Source: Pedosphaera parvula Ellin514
GTDB lineage: Bacteria > Verrucomicrobiota > Verrucomicrobiia > Limisphaerales > Pedosphaeraceae
DNA: 64,000 nt
Assembly: GCF_000172555.1 (NCBI RefSeq)
Contig: NZ_ABOX02000008.1
Coordinates: forward strand, 143,001-207,000
Direction: 5' to 3'
The translations under genes and the position numbers were made by a program. The notes under the pieces are model-generated. The model was not told the origin of the DNA. It worked only from the letters and a program-made list of their open reading frames with translations, and did no database searches. Of the stretch, positions 53,013-61,453 are shown in pieces. How positions within the stretch are numbered: the stretch's first letter is position 1; each line of letters begins with the position of its first letter.

Positions 53013-53099
53013 ATGAATTCGAGCCGTCTCTACTTTACGAGCAGCTTCGCGGGCTGGTTTTATTTTAGCCCGGAAGGCTGGCGTATGCGGCTGCGCTAG
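53013..53099 (+). CDS. Aromatic-rich leader peptide of the DAHP synthase gene
   Basis: A 28-residue frame with AGGG (53001-53004) eight bases before ATG 53013. Residues read MNSSRLYF, then TSSFAGWFYF, then SPEGWRMRLR. Eight of 28 residues are Tyr, Phe or Trp, with the run WFYF in the middle. Stop TAG is at 53097-53099, 23 bp before a terminator stem. This is the layout of attenuator leader peptides such as PheL or TrpL, placed before an enzyme of aromatic amino acid synthesis. Confidence 0.7.
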   Translation: MNSSRLYFTSSFAGWFYFSPEGWRMRLR

Positions 53100-53122
53100 T
53101 TGCTGAAACAATTCCAAACCAG

Positions 53123-53149
53123 CCGCAGGTCGCCACCTGCGGTTTTTTT
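53123..53149 (+). terminator. Attenuator terminator upstream of DAHP synthase
   Basis: CCGCAGGT (53123-53130) pairs perfectly with ACCTGCGG (53135-53142) over a four-base loop, followed by seven T residues. It lies 30 bp before the aroF start, not after a gene. Bases in its left arm can alternatively pair with leader bases: TGCGGCT (53086-53092) with AGCCGCA (53121-53127), and GGCTGGTTT (53052-53060) with AAACCAGCC (53116-53124). Confidence 0.75.
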
Positions 53150-53179
53150 GTGGAGACCCCGGCAAAACCCAAGACAAAT

Positions 53180-54199
53180 ATGATAGTAGTCCTGAAACCC
53201 AACATCTCCAAAAAAGACGAAGCCGCCGTGCTGAAGGAAATCAAAAAGCTTGGCTACAAGCCACATATCATGCGCGGGGTGGCGCGGACAGTCATTGGCG
53301 CGATTGGCGATGAATTAACCCATCAATCCCTCGAAAGCCTGCCCAACAGTTTCCCGAAAGCCATTGAGAGTGTTACTCCCATTCAGAAGCGGTTTAAATT
53401 AGTCAGCCGCGAAGCGCATCCTGCCAATTCAACCGTCAACGTGCGAGGCAATCTCATTGGCGGCAAGAAGTTTCAAGTAATGGCGGGTCCCTGCTCGGTC
53501 GAGAGCGAAAAGCAGTTGATGACCACGGCACATGCGGTCAAAAAAGCCGGAGCCACCATTCTGCGCGGCGGTGCCTTCAAGCCCCGCACTTCCCCCTATG
53601 AATTCCAAGGCCTTGGTTTGAAGGGGTTGAAGCTGCTCGACAAGGCCCGACGTGAAACCGGGCTTGGCATCATCACAGAATTGCTGTCCGAAAACCATGC
53701 CGATATGATTGCCGAGTTCACGGATATCATCCAAATCGGTGCGCGCAATGCGCAGAATTTCCAATTGCTCATCGCCGCAGCCAAGACGGGCAAACCGGTA
53801 TTGCTCAAGCGCGGTCTCTCCATGAAAATTGAAGAATGGCTGCTGGCAGGCGAGTACGTGCTCTCGAATGACAATCCGAATCTCATGTTCTGCGAGCGCG
53901 GCATCCGCACGTTCGAGACTTACACACGCAACACGCTCGACCTGTCCACCATTCCCATCGTTAAGAAGGAATCTCACGCGCCGATCGTCATCGATCCCAG
54001 CCAAGGTGCTGGGCGTGCCGATCTGGTCATAGCCATGTGCAAGGGGGCAGTGGCGATGGGAGCCGATGCATTGCTCATCGAAGTGCACCCAAATCCTGCC
54101 GAAGCCTGGAGTGATGGTGTGCAGCAGGTGTCGCTCGAATTGTTCGCGAAACTGATGCACGAACTTAAACCGTTTATCGCCGCAGCGGGACGGGAATAA
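53180..54199 (+). CDS. aroF: 3-deoxy-7-phosphoheptulonate (DAHP) synthase, type I-beta with N-terminal ferredoxin-like domain
   Basis: 339 residues, the length of the Thermotoga maritima enzyme. It condenses phosphoenolpyruvate with erythrose 4-phosphate, the first shikimate-pathway step. The N-terminal ~70 residues (MIVVLKPNISKKDEAAV) form the regulatory domain that confers feedback inhibition in this class. Barrel motifs are VMAGPCSVES, RGGAFKPRTSPYEFQGLG, IIQIGARNAQNF, VLLKRG and CERGIRTFE. The DPSH metal motif reads DPSQGAG here, and LLIEVHPNP is kept. ATG 53180 was chosen over a GTG at 53150 that lies in the terminator region. Confidence 0.93.
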   Translation: MIVVLKPNISKKDEAAVLKEIKKLGYKPHIMRGVARTVIGAIGDELTHQSLESLPNSFPKAIESVTPIQKRFKLVSREAHPANSTVNVRGNLIGGKKFQVMAGPCSVESEKQLMTTAHAVKKAGATILRGGAFKPRTSPYEFQGLGLKGLKLLDKARRETGLGIITELLSENHADMIAEFTDIIQIGARNAQNFQLLIAAAKTGKPVLLKRGLSMKIEEWLLAGEYVLSNDNPNLMFCERGIRTFETYTRNTLDLSTIPIVKKESHAPIVIDPSQGAGRADLVIAMCKGAVAMGADALLIEVHPNPAEAWSDGVQQVSLELFAKLMHELKPFIAAAGRE

Positions 54200-54220
54200 A
54201 CTGCTGAGCTAAAGATTATG

Positions 54221-54258
54221 GGCCAGTTGCCAAGCGAGCAATTGGCCATTTTCATTTT
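54221..54258 (+). terminator. Rho-independent terminator after DAHP synthase
   Basis: GGCCAGTTGC (54221-54230) pairs with GCAATTGGCC (54238-54247) with one G-U pair, followed by ATTTTCATTTTGCTTTT. Confidence 0.75.
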
Positions 54259-54324
54259 GCTTTTCAGCGGCAGAAAGATGGTTGATCTTAAATCAGGCAG
54301 ATAGGTTGTACACCGCTGGTACAT

Positions 54325-54395
54325 GGAAAACCCCCTATTGAGAATGCTGATCTGGTGCCTATGCACCAGGACATTTCCCAATAAAGGGCTTTTCC
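54325..54395. ncRNA. Candidate structured RNA or palindromic repeat
   Basis: A 71-nt imperfect hairpin. The outer arm GGAAAACCCC pairs with GGGCTTTTCC, then TATTGAGAATG with CATTTCCCAATA, and the tip CTGGTGC-CTAT-GCACCAG is perfect. The length and nesting exceed a simple terminator, and there is no T-tract. It could be a small RNA, a leader structure or a mobile palindrome. Confidence 0.35.
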
Positions 54396-54845
54396 ACTTA
54401 ATGGTTTGCCGCCTCCGCTAAAACGGAGGCGGGCCATCAGCTTTTGCATCTTAAATCACAACAGTCACAGAAGCACCAAGGGGTGAAAGCTTCCTGGAAA
54501 TTAACCTGGCTTACCCTAAGGATTCCTATGTTAATCTTCGTTGCTTTTTTTCACACCGGAATGAAACCCTGTCTCGTCCTGATTCAACCCACAGGCGCCG
54601 TGAACACGGCGCAGAGCTCCAGAATCAGTCCAACACCCATTAGGATCGTTGTTGCAATTACTACCCCTATGACTGTCATGGGAATGAAACAAGCATCAGT
54701 AATGCCAGTGGACCATAGGCACTAAATACCGCTAATCCCTCTTCTGTGTCATTTTTCGAGACATAAATTGCCTCAGGTGTCACCTCTGCTTTACAACCAG
54801 TATGTAACCTTGTTTGATCTTCTGCGCGTCTTACAAGAACCACCT

Positions 54846-56249
54846 ATGAAACAACGTGTATTATCTCTCCTGTCAGCGATGCTGCTGACATTGACTTTGC
54901 CTATTCGGGCGGCTGAAACCAATTCCCAGCCCAACATCGTTTTCATTCTGGTCGACGACATCCGTTGGGATGCCTTTGGTTGCATGGGACATCCGTTTGT
55001 AAAGACTCCCAACATTGATCGGATTGCGAAGGAAGGAGCTTTGTTTAAAAACTTTTTTGTTACCCTCCCGCTTTGTTCACCCAGTCGCGGCAGCTTTCTT
55101 ACGGGACAATACGCGCATGTGAATGGGGTCACCAATAATGGCGAGCATTCCACGTTAAGTCACCAACTGGTGACGTTTCCCCGACTGCTCCACGATGCCG
55201 GTTATGAAACCTCGTTTGTTGGAAAATGGCACATGGGAACTGATGATACTCCGCGTCCAGGGTTTGATCATTGGCTCTCCTTCAAGGGACAAGGCGTTTA
55301 TGAAAATCCGAACCTTAACATTGATGGGAAGGTGTCTCGGGTGGAAGGCTATATTACCGACATCCTAAATTCCCGCGCCGTGGAATTTGTGAAGCAAGAG
55401 CACAAGAAGCCCTTTTGCCTATACGTTGGACATAAAGCGGTTCATGGACCGTTCACGCCTGCCGAGCGACACAAGGAGCTCTACACAAAGGAACAAATAC
55501 CACATCCGCCGAGCATTGATGACGATCTGGCAGGAAAGCCCGTTTTGACGCGCAAAGAACAGCAGGGGCCGAAGGACGGACAGAAGCCTCAGAAGGTTGG
55601 CTTTGATGATGAGGCGGAGCGGCCGATGGGGAAGGTTCCAGAAAGACTTGTCCGGCAGCAACTCCGCACCTTGATGGCCATTGACGAAGGCGTGGGACAA
55701 TTGCTGAGGGCGCTGGAGGAATCCAGGCAGTTGGAAAACACGGTTATTATTTTCACAAGTGACAACGGCTATTTCTGGGGGGAGCACCATTTGGGCGACA
55801 AACGCTGGGCCTACGAAGAATCGATTCGAGATCCGCTGTTGATCCGCTATCCGAAGCTTATCAAACCAGGCACTGTGCGTGATCAGATGGTTCTGAATAT
55901 AGATATAGCTCCGACCCTGCTGGAGCTGGCCCATGCGCCCGTGTCGAGGTCCATGCAAGGCCGCTCACTGGTGCCTCTTTTCAACAAGGACTCTGTTGAG
56001 TGGCGAAAATCAGCTTTATTCGAGTATTTTCAGGAAAAGGCGTATCCCCGCACACCAACATGGCAGGCAATCCGCACGGAACAATGGAAATACATTCATT
56101 ATACAGAGCTGGAAGGCATGGACGAACTGTACAATCTGAAAGCCGATTCGTATGAGATGAAAAACTTGATCAAGGAGCAAAGCGCCAGGTCCAGTTTGCA
56201 GGAGCTTAAATCCGAGCTTGGGAAGTTGCTCAAACAAACCAGCAATTGA
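54846..56249 (+). CDS. Secreted sulfatase
   Basis: 467 residues from ATG 54846. A signal peptide (VLSLLSAMLLTLTLPIRA) is followed by the arylsulfatase fold. NIVFILVDDIRWD supplies the metal-binding acids, LCSPSRGSFLTGQ is the C-x-P-x-R motif whose Cys becomes formylglycine, GKWHMG and ASDN-like FTSDNGYFWGEHH complete the active site. It removes sulfate esters from glycans or small molecules. Maturation needs a formylglycine-generating enzyme, which is not in this window. Confidence 0.93.
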   Translation: MKQRVLSLLSAMLLTLTLPIRAAETNSQPNIVFILVDDIRWDAFGCMGHPFVKTPNIDRIAKEGALFKNFFVTLPLCSPSRGSFLTGQYAHVNGVTNNGEHSTLSHQLVTFPRLLHDAGYETSFVGKWHMGTDDTPRPGFDHWLSFKGQGVYENPNLNIDGKVSRVEGYITDILNSRAVEFVKQEHKKPFCLYVGHKAVHGPFTPAERHKELYTKEQIPHPPSIDDDLAGKPVLTRKEQQGPKDGQKPQKVGFDDEAERPMGKVPERLVRQQLRTLMAIDEGVGQLLRALEESRQLENTVIIFTSDNGYFWGEHHLGDKRWAYEESIRDPLLIRYPKLIKPGTVRDQMVLNIDIAPTLLELAHAPVSRSMQGRSLVPLFNKDSVEWRKSALFEYFQEKAYPRTPTWQAIRTEQWKYIHYTELEGMDELYNLKADSYEMKNLIKEQSARSSLQELKSELGKLLKQTSN

Positions 56250-56277
56250 TTGATGTCGTGACTGAGTCCTTGCCAGC

Positions 56278-56437
56278 TTAACGCTTGGCCTTGAGCAGGT
56301 CGCGAATTTCCACCAACACTTTTTCTTCACGAATCCGCCACAACGGCGGTGACGATATTGCCGAATGCGGCGCCAATCGCGACACCTGCGGCAAGGCAAC
56401 CACCTTGCCGCACAGGGCGAACGCTGTGAATTCCCTG
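56278..56437 (-). pseudogene. Relic of mscL (large-conductance mechanosensitive channel)
   Basis: Read on the minus strand, three pieces in two frames match MscL: REFTAFALCGKVV (near 56436-56398), AGVAIGAAFGNIVTAVVAD (56390-56330, other frame) and IREEKVLVEIRDLLKAKR (56335-56281, first frame again). In intact MscL these are the N-terminal helix, first membrane helix and C-terminal helix. The ~75 residues between, with the second membrane helix, are missing. It cannot form a channel. Confidence 0.75.
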
Positions 56438-56516
56438 GGGATTTTCGATGCTGTTTCCGGTTGGCTGGAGGTTTCCAAGACCCGTAGTTCCTTCATAAGC
56501 TGGAAGATACATTCAA

Positions 56517-56630
56517 ATGTCTAATGATCACGAAAACCTGGCATTCGAGATTGAAACTGCAAAATGGCGGCGGCAAAGGCTTGAAATCATCAATTGGCTT
56601 GAAAGATGCTCAAAGGAATTGCGACTCTGA
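56517..56630 (+). CDS. Possible small protein of 37 residues
   Basis: ATG 56517 has GGAAG about nine bases upstream. The product is charged and helical (HENLAFEIETAKWRRQRLEI, then NWLERCSKEL), which is unlike random translation. It ends 39 bp before the amidohydrolase start. No family is recognised. It may be chance; the evidence is only the ribosome site and composition. Confidence 0.3.
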   Translation: MSNDHENLAFEIETAKWRRQRLEIINWLERCSKELRL

Positions 56631-56669
56631 ATGTGTGCAAAAATCTGCGGTGCAAAGCCGGTATTATTT

Positions 56670-58436
56670 ATGAAATTGAGTAACATCCTCGCGGTAGTGT
56701 CCCTTTCTTGTGCAGTGCTTGGTTCGACTGTTTGCAAAGCGAACCAGGCCTCCGAGACTGCCGACCTCATCATCCAGAATGCCAAGGTTGTCACGGTAAA
56801 TTCCAAATTTGCTGTCGAAGAGGCAATTGCCGTTAAGGGTGATCGCATCCTTGCGGTGGGCAAAAACAAGGAAATTGCCCGTTACGCCGGACCAAACACC
56901 CGCATCATTGAGGCGAAGGGAAAGTCGGTCATGCCCGGGTTGTACGACAGCCATGTGCACTCGTACAAGGCATCGGTCAGTGAATTTGCAGGAACGCAGC
57001 CCAATTTCGAATCCATTGCCGAGGCTCTGCATTATATTCGTAAGCAGACTGAAGAAAAGCCTCCGGGAAGTTGGATTATTTTGGAAAGAGTTTATCCCAC
57101 ACGCTTAAAAGAGGGGCGGCTCCCCACCTTGGTGGAGTTGGACAAGGCGGCTTCCAATAATCCTGTGTATTGGAATTGTGGTCCTGTATCCATGGCCAAT
57201 TCCAAGGCCCTGGAACTGTCAAAAATTTCGAGCTCAACCACTAATCCTCCTTCGGGTGAGGTGGTGAAGAATCCCAAGACGCTTAAGCCCACGGGGCTTC
57301 TGCGCAATGCTGCACAACTGCTTGCTCTCCCGGCACCCGTGAAAGAGCCCACGCCTGCAGAACATCAAGAGGCATTGAAGCATCTGTACCATTTGTACAA
57401 CGAACAGGGTATTACCAGCATTGGCGAGCGTCGGACTGAACCTGAGGCGATTGACATGTTTCGTCGTCTCAGCAAATCCAATGAGTTGACGGTGCGAATT
57501 AATTGTACGCGCGTTATCGAACTCGCCACTAATATCGAAGAGTCGATTCTTCGCCTGGATGCCATCACCAATGCCGGTCCGGACAAGCTTCCTTATGGTC
57601 CAACCGGTGTGGGAGACGATTGGGTGCGCATTGGGCCGCTCAAAACCTTCATGGACGGGGGCATGCTTATCGGCACCGCTTATATGCGTACGCCATGGGG
57701 CGTGGGGCCGACCTATCAGATCACCGAAGCCGCCTACCGAGGAATTCTCTATCCCAACACGGAAATCCTGACTGAGCTTTATCTCGAAGCCGCCCAGCGT
57801 GGGTGGCAGTTGACAGCACATTGTGCGGGGGATGCTGCAATGGATGCGTTGTTAAACACATACCAATCCATTCAGTTCAAAACCAATATTACGCAGCGGC
57901 GCTTTTTGATTACTCACGGTAATTTTCAGACAGCCCAGAATTGGGAAAAATGCAAGAGACTCGGGGTGGCCGCCGACATGCAGCCTGCATGGCTTTATAA
58001 GGATGGGGATAGCCTGCTCAGAACTTTGGGTGAAAAACGCATGGAAAACTTCCAGCCTTTTAAAACGTGGTTTGACGAAGGCATCATTATCGGCGGAGGC
58101 AGTGATCATATGGTGAAGCTTGACTCCATTGATGCTGCCAATCCATGGAATCCCTGGCTGGGCATGTGGATCACACTCGCTCGCATGACTGAAAGTGGTC
58201 GTGTCCTCAATCCAGACGAGAAATTAACTCGAGAGCAGGCCATCCGTTTTTATACGATCAACAATGCCTATTTGAATTTTGAGGAGACTAAAAAAGGCTC
58301 ATTGGAGGCTGATAAGTTTGCGGATCTCATCATCGTCGATCGAGACATCTTGAAATGTTCCGTGAACGATGTGCGTGGCACCAAAGTCTTGATGACCATG
58401 GTGGGCGGAAAAATTGTTTTCGAAGCTAAGAACTAA
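56670..58436 (+). CDS. Secreted amidohydrolase family 3 (YtcJ-like)
   Basis: 588 residues from ATG 56670. A signal peptide (LAVVSLSCAVLGSTVCKA) precedes the composite amidohydrolase domain: ADLIIQNAKVVTV, the metal site DSHVHSY, HCAGDAAMDALL, ITHGNF and GSDHMVKLDSIDAANPWNPW, and the C-terminal DKFADLIIVDRDI. These enzymes hydrolyse amides or related bonds of small molecules with bound zinc. The substrate is unknown. A terminator stands after it. Confidence 0.88.
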   Translation: MKLSNILAVVSLSCAVLGSTVCKANQASETADLIIQNAKVVTVNSKFAVEEAIAVKGDRILAVGKNKEIARYAGPNTRIIEAKGKSVMPGLYDSHVHSYKASVSEFAGTQPNFESIAEALHYIRKQTEEKPPGSWIILERVYPTRLKEGRLPTLVELDKAASNNPVYWNCGPVSMANSKALELSKISSSTTNPPSGEVVKNPKTLKPTGLLRNAAQLLALPAPVKEPTPAEHQEALKHLYHLYNEQGITSIGERRTEPEAIDMFRRLSKSNELTVRINCTRVIELATNIEESILRLDAITNAGPDKLPYGPTGVGDDWVRIGPLKTFMDGGMLIGTAYMRTPWGVGPTYQITEAAYRGILYPNTEILTELYLEAAQRGWQLTAHCAGDAAMDALLNTYQSIQFKTNITQRRFLITHGNFQTAQNWEKCKRLGVAADMQPAWLYKDGDSLLRTLGEKRMENFQPFKTWFDEGIIIGGGSDHMVKLDSIDAANPWNPWLGMWITLARMTESGRVLNPDEKLTREQAIRFYTINNAYLNFEETKKGSLEADKFADLIIVDRDILKCSVNDVRGTKVLMTMVGGKIVFEAKN

Positions 58437-58451
58437 CTTTCTTCAGACTCC

Positions 58452-58498
58452 AGCAGGATGTCCGGGCTGCAAAGCGGCTATTGGGCATCCTGCTTTTT
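58452..58498 (+). terminator. Terminator after the amidohydrolase gene
   Basis: AGCAGGATG (58452-58460) pairs with CATCCTGCT (58486-58494), followed by five T residues. Its right arm overlaps the 3' end of the convergent IscU-like gene. Confidence 0.7.
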
Positions 58499-58981
58499 GT
58501 TAAGGAAAACGATCTTAACACCTTCCTTGGGTTTCAGGCTGTCACCCAAATTGGCTGAGGCTTGAGAAACGGCCATCGGAGCCGGGGCGGAGGCAGGCTT
58601 TAACTCTTCGCCAGGTTCAAGCGCAGAGCGAAGGGCGCCTTCCACGAGTTGCGCACAATGAATTTTCATGGGCGGCAATGGCCCAAGTTCACCCGCCAAA
58701 TCTTCGGTTTTTAACGCGAGGGCTTCCTCGGCCGTTTTGCCCCGAATCAACTCTGTGGCGAGGCTCGCCACGGCAATCGCCGTCTCACAACCAAATGATT
58801 GGAAGGTGGCTTTGTCGATGACCTTCCTGCCATTGTCATCCTTGAATTTCACCCACAGGCGTAGCATCTCGCCGCAATCGGAATTGCCCACGGTGCCGAC
58901 GCTATCGGCGTTCGCAAGTTCACCCATGTTTTGCGGGTTGAGCATCGCTTCACGAATTCTCTTTTCCAAATCCTTGTCCAT
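58478..58981 (-). CDS. IscU/NifU-like iron-sulfur scaffold protein
   Basis: 167 residues from ATG 58981 (AAGGA eight bases upstream). Three scaffold cysteines are visible: GNSDCGEMLRLW, FQSFGCETAIAVAS and LPPMKIHCAQLVEGAL. It resembles the IscU/NifU N-terminal family with a ~45-residue extra tail. It is the last gene of the suf cluster, 10 bp after the rhodanese gene. A second, SufU-type scaffold is encoded upstream, so the two may have different clients. Confidence 0.85.
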   Translation of the reverse strand: MDKDLEKRIREAMLNPQNMGELANADSVGTVGNSDCGEMLRLWVKFKDDNGRKVIDKATFQSFGCETAIAVASLATELIRGKTAEEALALKTEDLAGELGPLPPMKIHCAQLVEGALRSALEPGEELKPASAPAPMAVSQASANLGDSLKPKEGVKIVFLNKKQDAQ

Positions 58982-58991
58982 AACAGAATCC

Positions 58992-59543
58992 TTACGCCAA
59001 CTGATAACGTGGAACATTGTCATCCACTTCCTGAGCCCAGGCATCAATGCCGCCACGCAGGCAGCGCACGTTTTTTAAACCATGACCAGTGAAATACGCG
59101 GCAGCGTCCAAACCCTGTTTACCCGCATGATCAATGAGCACCAATAATTTGTTTGGATCCCACTTTGCCAAAATCTCCTGCATCACAGGCTGTGAAAGCA
59201 AAATGGCGCCATCGATATGAGTCGCCTCATATTCCTCCCGCGAGCGAATATCAATCAACTTAACTTCTGTGCCGCTTTTCAAGAGCCCGGCCAATTCCTT
59301 CGCCGAAATCAATATCCTGGCATCGTCTTCGTGACTGCTCCGGATATGAGCCAACACTTCATCCACTGCCAAATTGTTATTGCGGGCGCAAACCTGTTCC
59401 AATGTCTCAGTCATCTGAAACCCGCAACTACTGCAGCCGCCAATGTGATAACGGCGGAACATCGCGCGTTGTGCTCCGGGAAACGCTTCCAGCACTTCAC
59501 CCATGTTTGATTTTGGCCCGATGGATTCTGGTGTTGCAGCCAT
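58992..59543 (-). CDS. DUF1858-like plus rhodanese-like protein without the catalytic cysteine
   Basis: 183 residues from ATG 59543 (GGAG nine bases upstream). The N-terminal ~65 residues resemble DUF1858/ScdA_N with HIGGCSSCGFQMTETLEQV. Residues ~75-180 are a rhodanese fold (LIDIRSREEYEATHIDGA, GGIDAWAQ). The active-site loop reads IDHAGKQGLDA, where a Cys begins the loop in active enzymes, so sulfur transfer by the usual route is unlikely. The CxxC pair in the N-domain could bind metal or sulfur. It lies inside the suf cluster. Confidence 0.85.
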   Translation of the reverse strand: MAATPESIGPKSNMGEVLEAFPGAQRAMFRRYHIGGCSSCGFQMTETLEQVCARNNNLAVDEVLAHIRSSHEDDARILISAKELAGLLKSGTEVKLIDIRSREEYEATHIDGAILLSQPVMQEILAKWDPNKLLVLIDHAGKQGLDAAAYFTGHGLKNVRCLRGGIDAWAQEVDDNVPRYQLA

Positions 59544-59547
59544 AACT

Positions 59548-60810
59548 TTATGCTCCAAAAAACTTTTGAATTTCCCGGGTCACCTCGATGAAGCGATCCA
59601 CCTCGGCGCGGGTATTATAGAAATAAAAACTCGCCCGCGCAGTCGAGGCGATGCCGAGTTTCTTCATCAAAGGCTGGTTGCAATGATGCCCGCCGCGGAG
59701 AGCCACACCACGTTGGTCGGCCACGGTCACGACATCGTGCGCGTGCACGTCCTCCAGCAGGAAGCTCACCAATCCGGCGCGACCGGTCTTCGGTCCAAAC
59801 AACCGCACATTCTTAAGCTGCGCCAACTGATCGTAACAGTAGGTGGCCAACTCCTGGTCATGTTTGAAAATGTTTTCACGGCCAACCGCATCGAGATAAT
59901 CCAGCGCGGCATGCAGGGCAATGACGCCTGAAATGTCCGGTGTGCCAGCTTCAAACCGATGCGGCGCTTTCTTGAAAGTGCTCTTGAAGAAATCAACCGT
60001 CACGATCATTTCACCGCCACCGTGATAAGGTGGCATGTTGTCCAAAATCTCCTGCCGCCCCCAAAGCACGCCAATACCGGTTGGCCCGCAAATCTTGTGT
60101 CCTGAGAATACGAGGAAATCGCAACCGAGCGATTGAACATCGAGCGGCAAATGTCCGGCGCTCTGCGCAGCGTCAACCAGCGTGGTCACACCCAATTTGC
60201 GCGCGCGTTCACACAACTCCGCCACCGGATTTAGCGTGCCGAGCGTGTTGGAAATATGGGTGAAGGCAAAAAGCTTCACTTCAGGCGTGAGCAGTTGGTC
60301 CAGCTTGCTGAGGTCCAGCAATCCTTCATCGCCTGTCACTGGGATATAGACCAGCTTCGCGCCAGTCTTCTCGGCGAGCAATTGCCAGGGAACGATGTTG
60401 CTGTGATGCTCCATCTCCGTTAGCAAAATCTTATCGCCAGCCTTGATGTTTTTGCTGCCCCAGGAAGCAGCAATTAAATTGATGCCTTCCGTTGTGCCGC
60501 GCGTGAAAATGATTTCGTCCTGGGTTTTCGCGTTGATGAACGTCGCGACCCGCTGCCGGGAAGCTTCAAACGCCGCTGTCGCCCGATTGCTCAATTCATG
60601 TATGCCGCGATGCACGTTCGCATTGTCCTTCTCATAATAATTTGAGAGGCAATCGATCACCGCGCGAGGCTTCTGGCTGCTCGCTGCATTATCCAAATAA
60701 ACCAATGGATGCCCATGGACCTGCTGATCCAGGATGGGAAAATCGGCGCGTAGTTTGGCCCAATCAATCATCTTTTTCTGCTGAGTTGAAATGGTGGTTT
60801 CGGAAATCAT
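59548..60810 (-). CDS. sufS: Cysteine desulfurase SufS
   Basis: 420 residues of the class V aminotransferase fold, group II desulfurase. Hallmarks: VYLDNAASSQKP, ANVHRGIHELSNRAT, TEMEHHSNIVPW, the PLP lysine in FSGHKICGPTGIG and the active Cys in RGGHHCNQPLM. It releases sulfur from cysteine for Fe-S assembly. An in-frame ATG at 60771 is another possible start, since neither has a good ribosome site. The gene is 4 bp upstream of the rhodanese gene. Confidence 0.95.
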   Translation of the reverse strand: MISETTISTQQKKMIDWAKLRADFPILDQQVHGHPLVYLDNAASSQKPRAVIDCLSNYYEKDNANVHRGIHELSNRATAAFEASRQRVATFINAKTQDEIIFTRGTTEGINLIAASWGSKNIKAGDKILLTEMEHHSNIVPWQLLAEKTGAKLVYIPVTGDEGLLDLSKLDQLLTPEVKLFAFTHISNTLGTLNPVAELCERARKLGVTTLVDAAQSAGHLPLDVQSLGCDFLVFSGHKICGPTGIGVLWGRQEILDNMPPYHGGGEMIVTVDFFKSTFKKAPHRFEAGTPDISGVIALHAALDYLDAVGRENIFKHDQELATYCYDQLAQLKNVRLFGPKTGRAGLVSFLLEDVHAHDVVTVADQRGVALRGGHHCNQPLMKKLGIASTARASFYFYNTRAEVDRFIEVTREIQKFFGA

Positions 60811-60823
60811 CGGCTTGAAAAAA

Positions 60824-61393
60824 TTACATCAGCCCTAGTTGCAGCTTGGCGGCTTCAGTGAGCATGCCCTGATTCCATTGCGGCTCCCACACCAGTTCCA
60901 CATTCACATCATCCACCCCTTCAAGGGAGAGCAACTTGTTTTGCACATCCGCTTGCAAGGTGGGGCCCATGCCGCAACCTGGCGCCGTTAAAGTCATCTT
61001 CACATCCACTCGAAAGCTTTCTGACGCGCCGGGAATCGGTTCAATCTTGCAATCGTAAACCAGCCCGAGATCGACAATGTTCACCGGAATTTCCGGGTCG
61101 TAGCAACTGCGCAACTGATTCCATACTTCCGTATCCAGCTTTTCCTGCGTGATGGGCCCATAGGTGGTTGAGGTCGGGACGCGTCTCGTCGGCGCCTCCA
61201 CTTCCAATCCCAGGGCATCCGCATCCTTGCCATCGATGCGGAACATATTGCCATTCACGATCACCGTGTAACTGCCGCCCAGTGATTGAGTAATGTAGGC
61301 TTGCTCGCCGGCCAACAAGGAAACCTTCGTTCCCACCGGGATAACCGAAGCCTCGCAATCGCGCTTCAATGTGACTGGTTCGTTGCTGTTCAT
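60824..61393 (-). CDS. sufT: Fe-S assembly protein SufT (DUF59)
   Basis: 189 residues. The N-terminal ~75 residues are the SufT-specific extension (VTLKRDCEASVIPVGTKVSL). The DUF59 domain shows YDPEIPVNIVDLGLVYD and TAPGCGMGPTLQAD. SufT helps maturation of Fe-S proteins. It lies 13 bp upstream of sufS on the minus strand. Confidence 0.93.
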   Translation of the reverse strand: MNSNEPVTLKRDCEASVIPVGTKVSLLAGEQAYITQSLGGSYTVIVNGNMFRIDGKDADALGLEVEAPTRRVPTSTTYGPITQEKLDTEVWNQLRSCYDPEIPVNIVDLGLVYDCKIEPIPGASESFRVDVKMTLTAPGCGMGPTLQADVQNKLLSLEGVDDVNVELVWEPQWNQGMLTEAAKLQLGLM

Positions 61394-61453
61394 ATCGATT
61401 TAAAAATATAACCGAAAAGGAGCATCCTGTCTTGGTGGATACGTTTGAGCTGT

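Larger units (their letters stand above)
54200..54845. other. 646-bp intergenic region with structured RNA-like elements
   Basis: Besides the terminator it contains a long hairpin at 54325-54395 and a second stem, GCCTCCG (54411-54417) with CGGAGGC (54424-54430). A 93-codon plus-strand frame at 54444-54725 has no recognisable features. The sulfatase promoter should lie near the right end. Confidence 0.5.

Noticed and set aside
52884..53177. Upstream extension of the SurA-like frame to 53177
   Set aside because: The signal peptide begins at 52883, and the extension would overlap the leader peptide and terminator of aroF with no coding character.
54444..54725. 93-codon plus-strand frame between aroF and the sulfatase
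   Set aside because: No ribosome site, domain or compositional support; one hydrophobic stretch could be chance.
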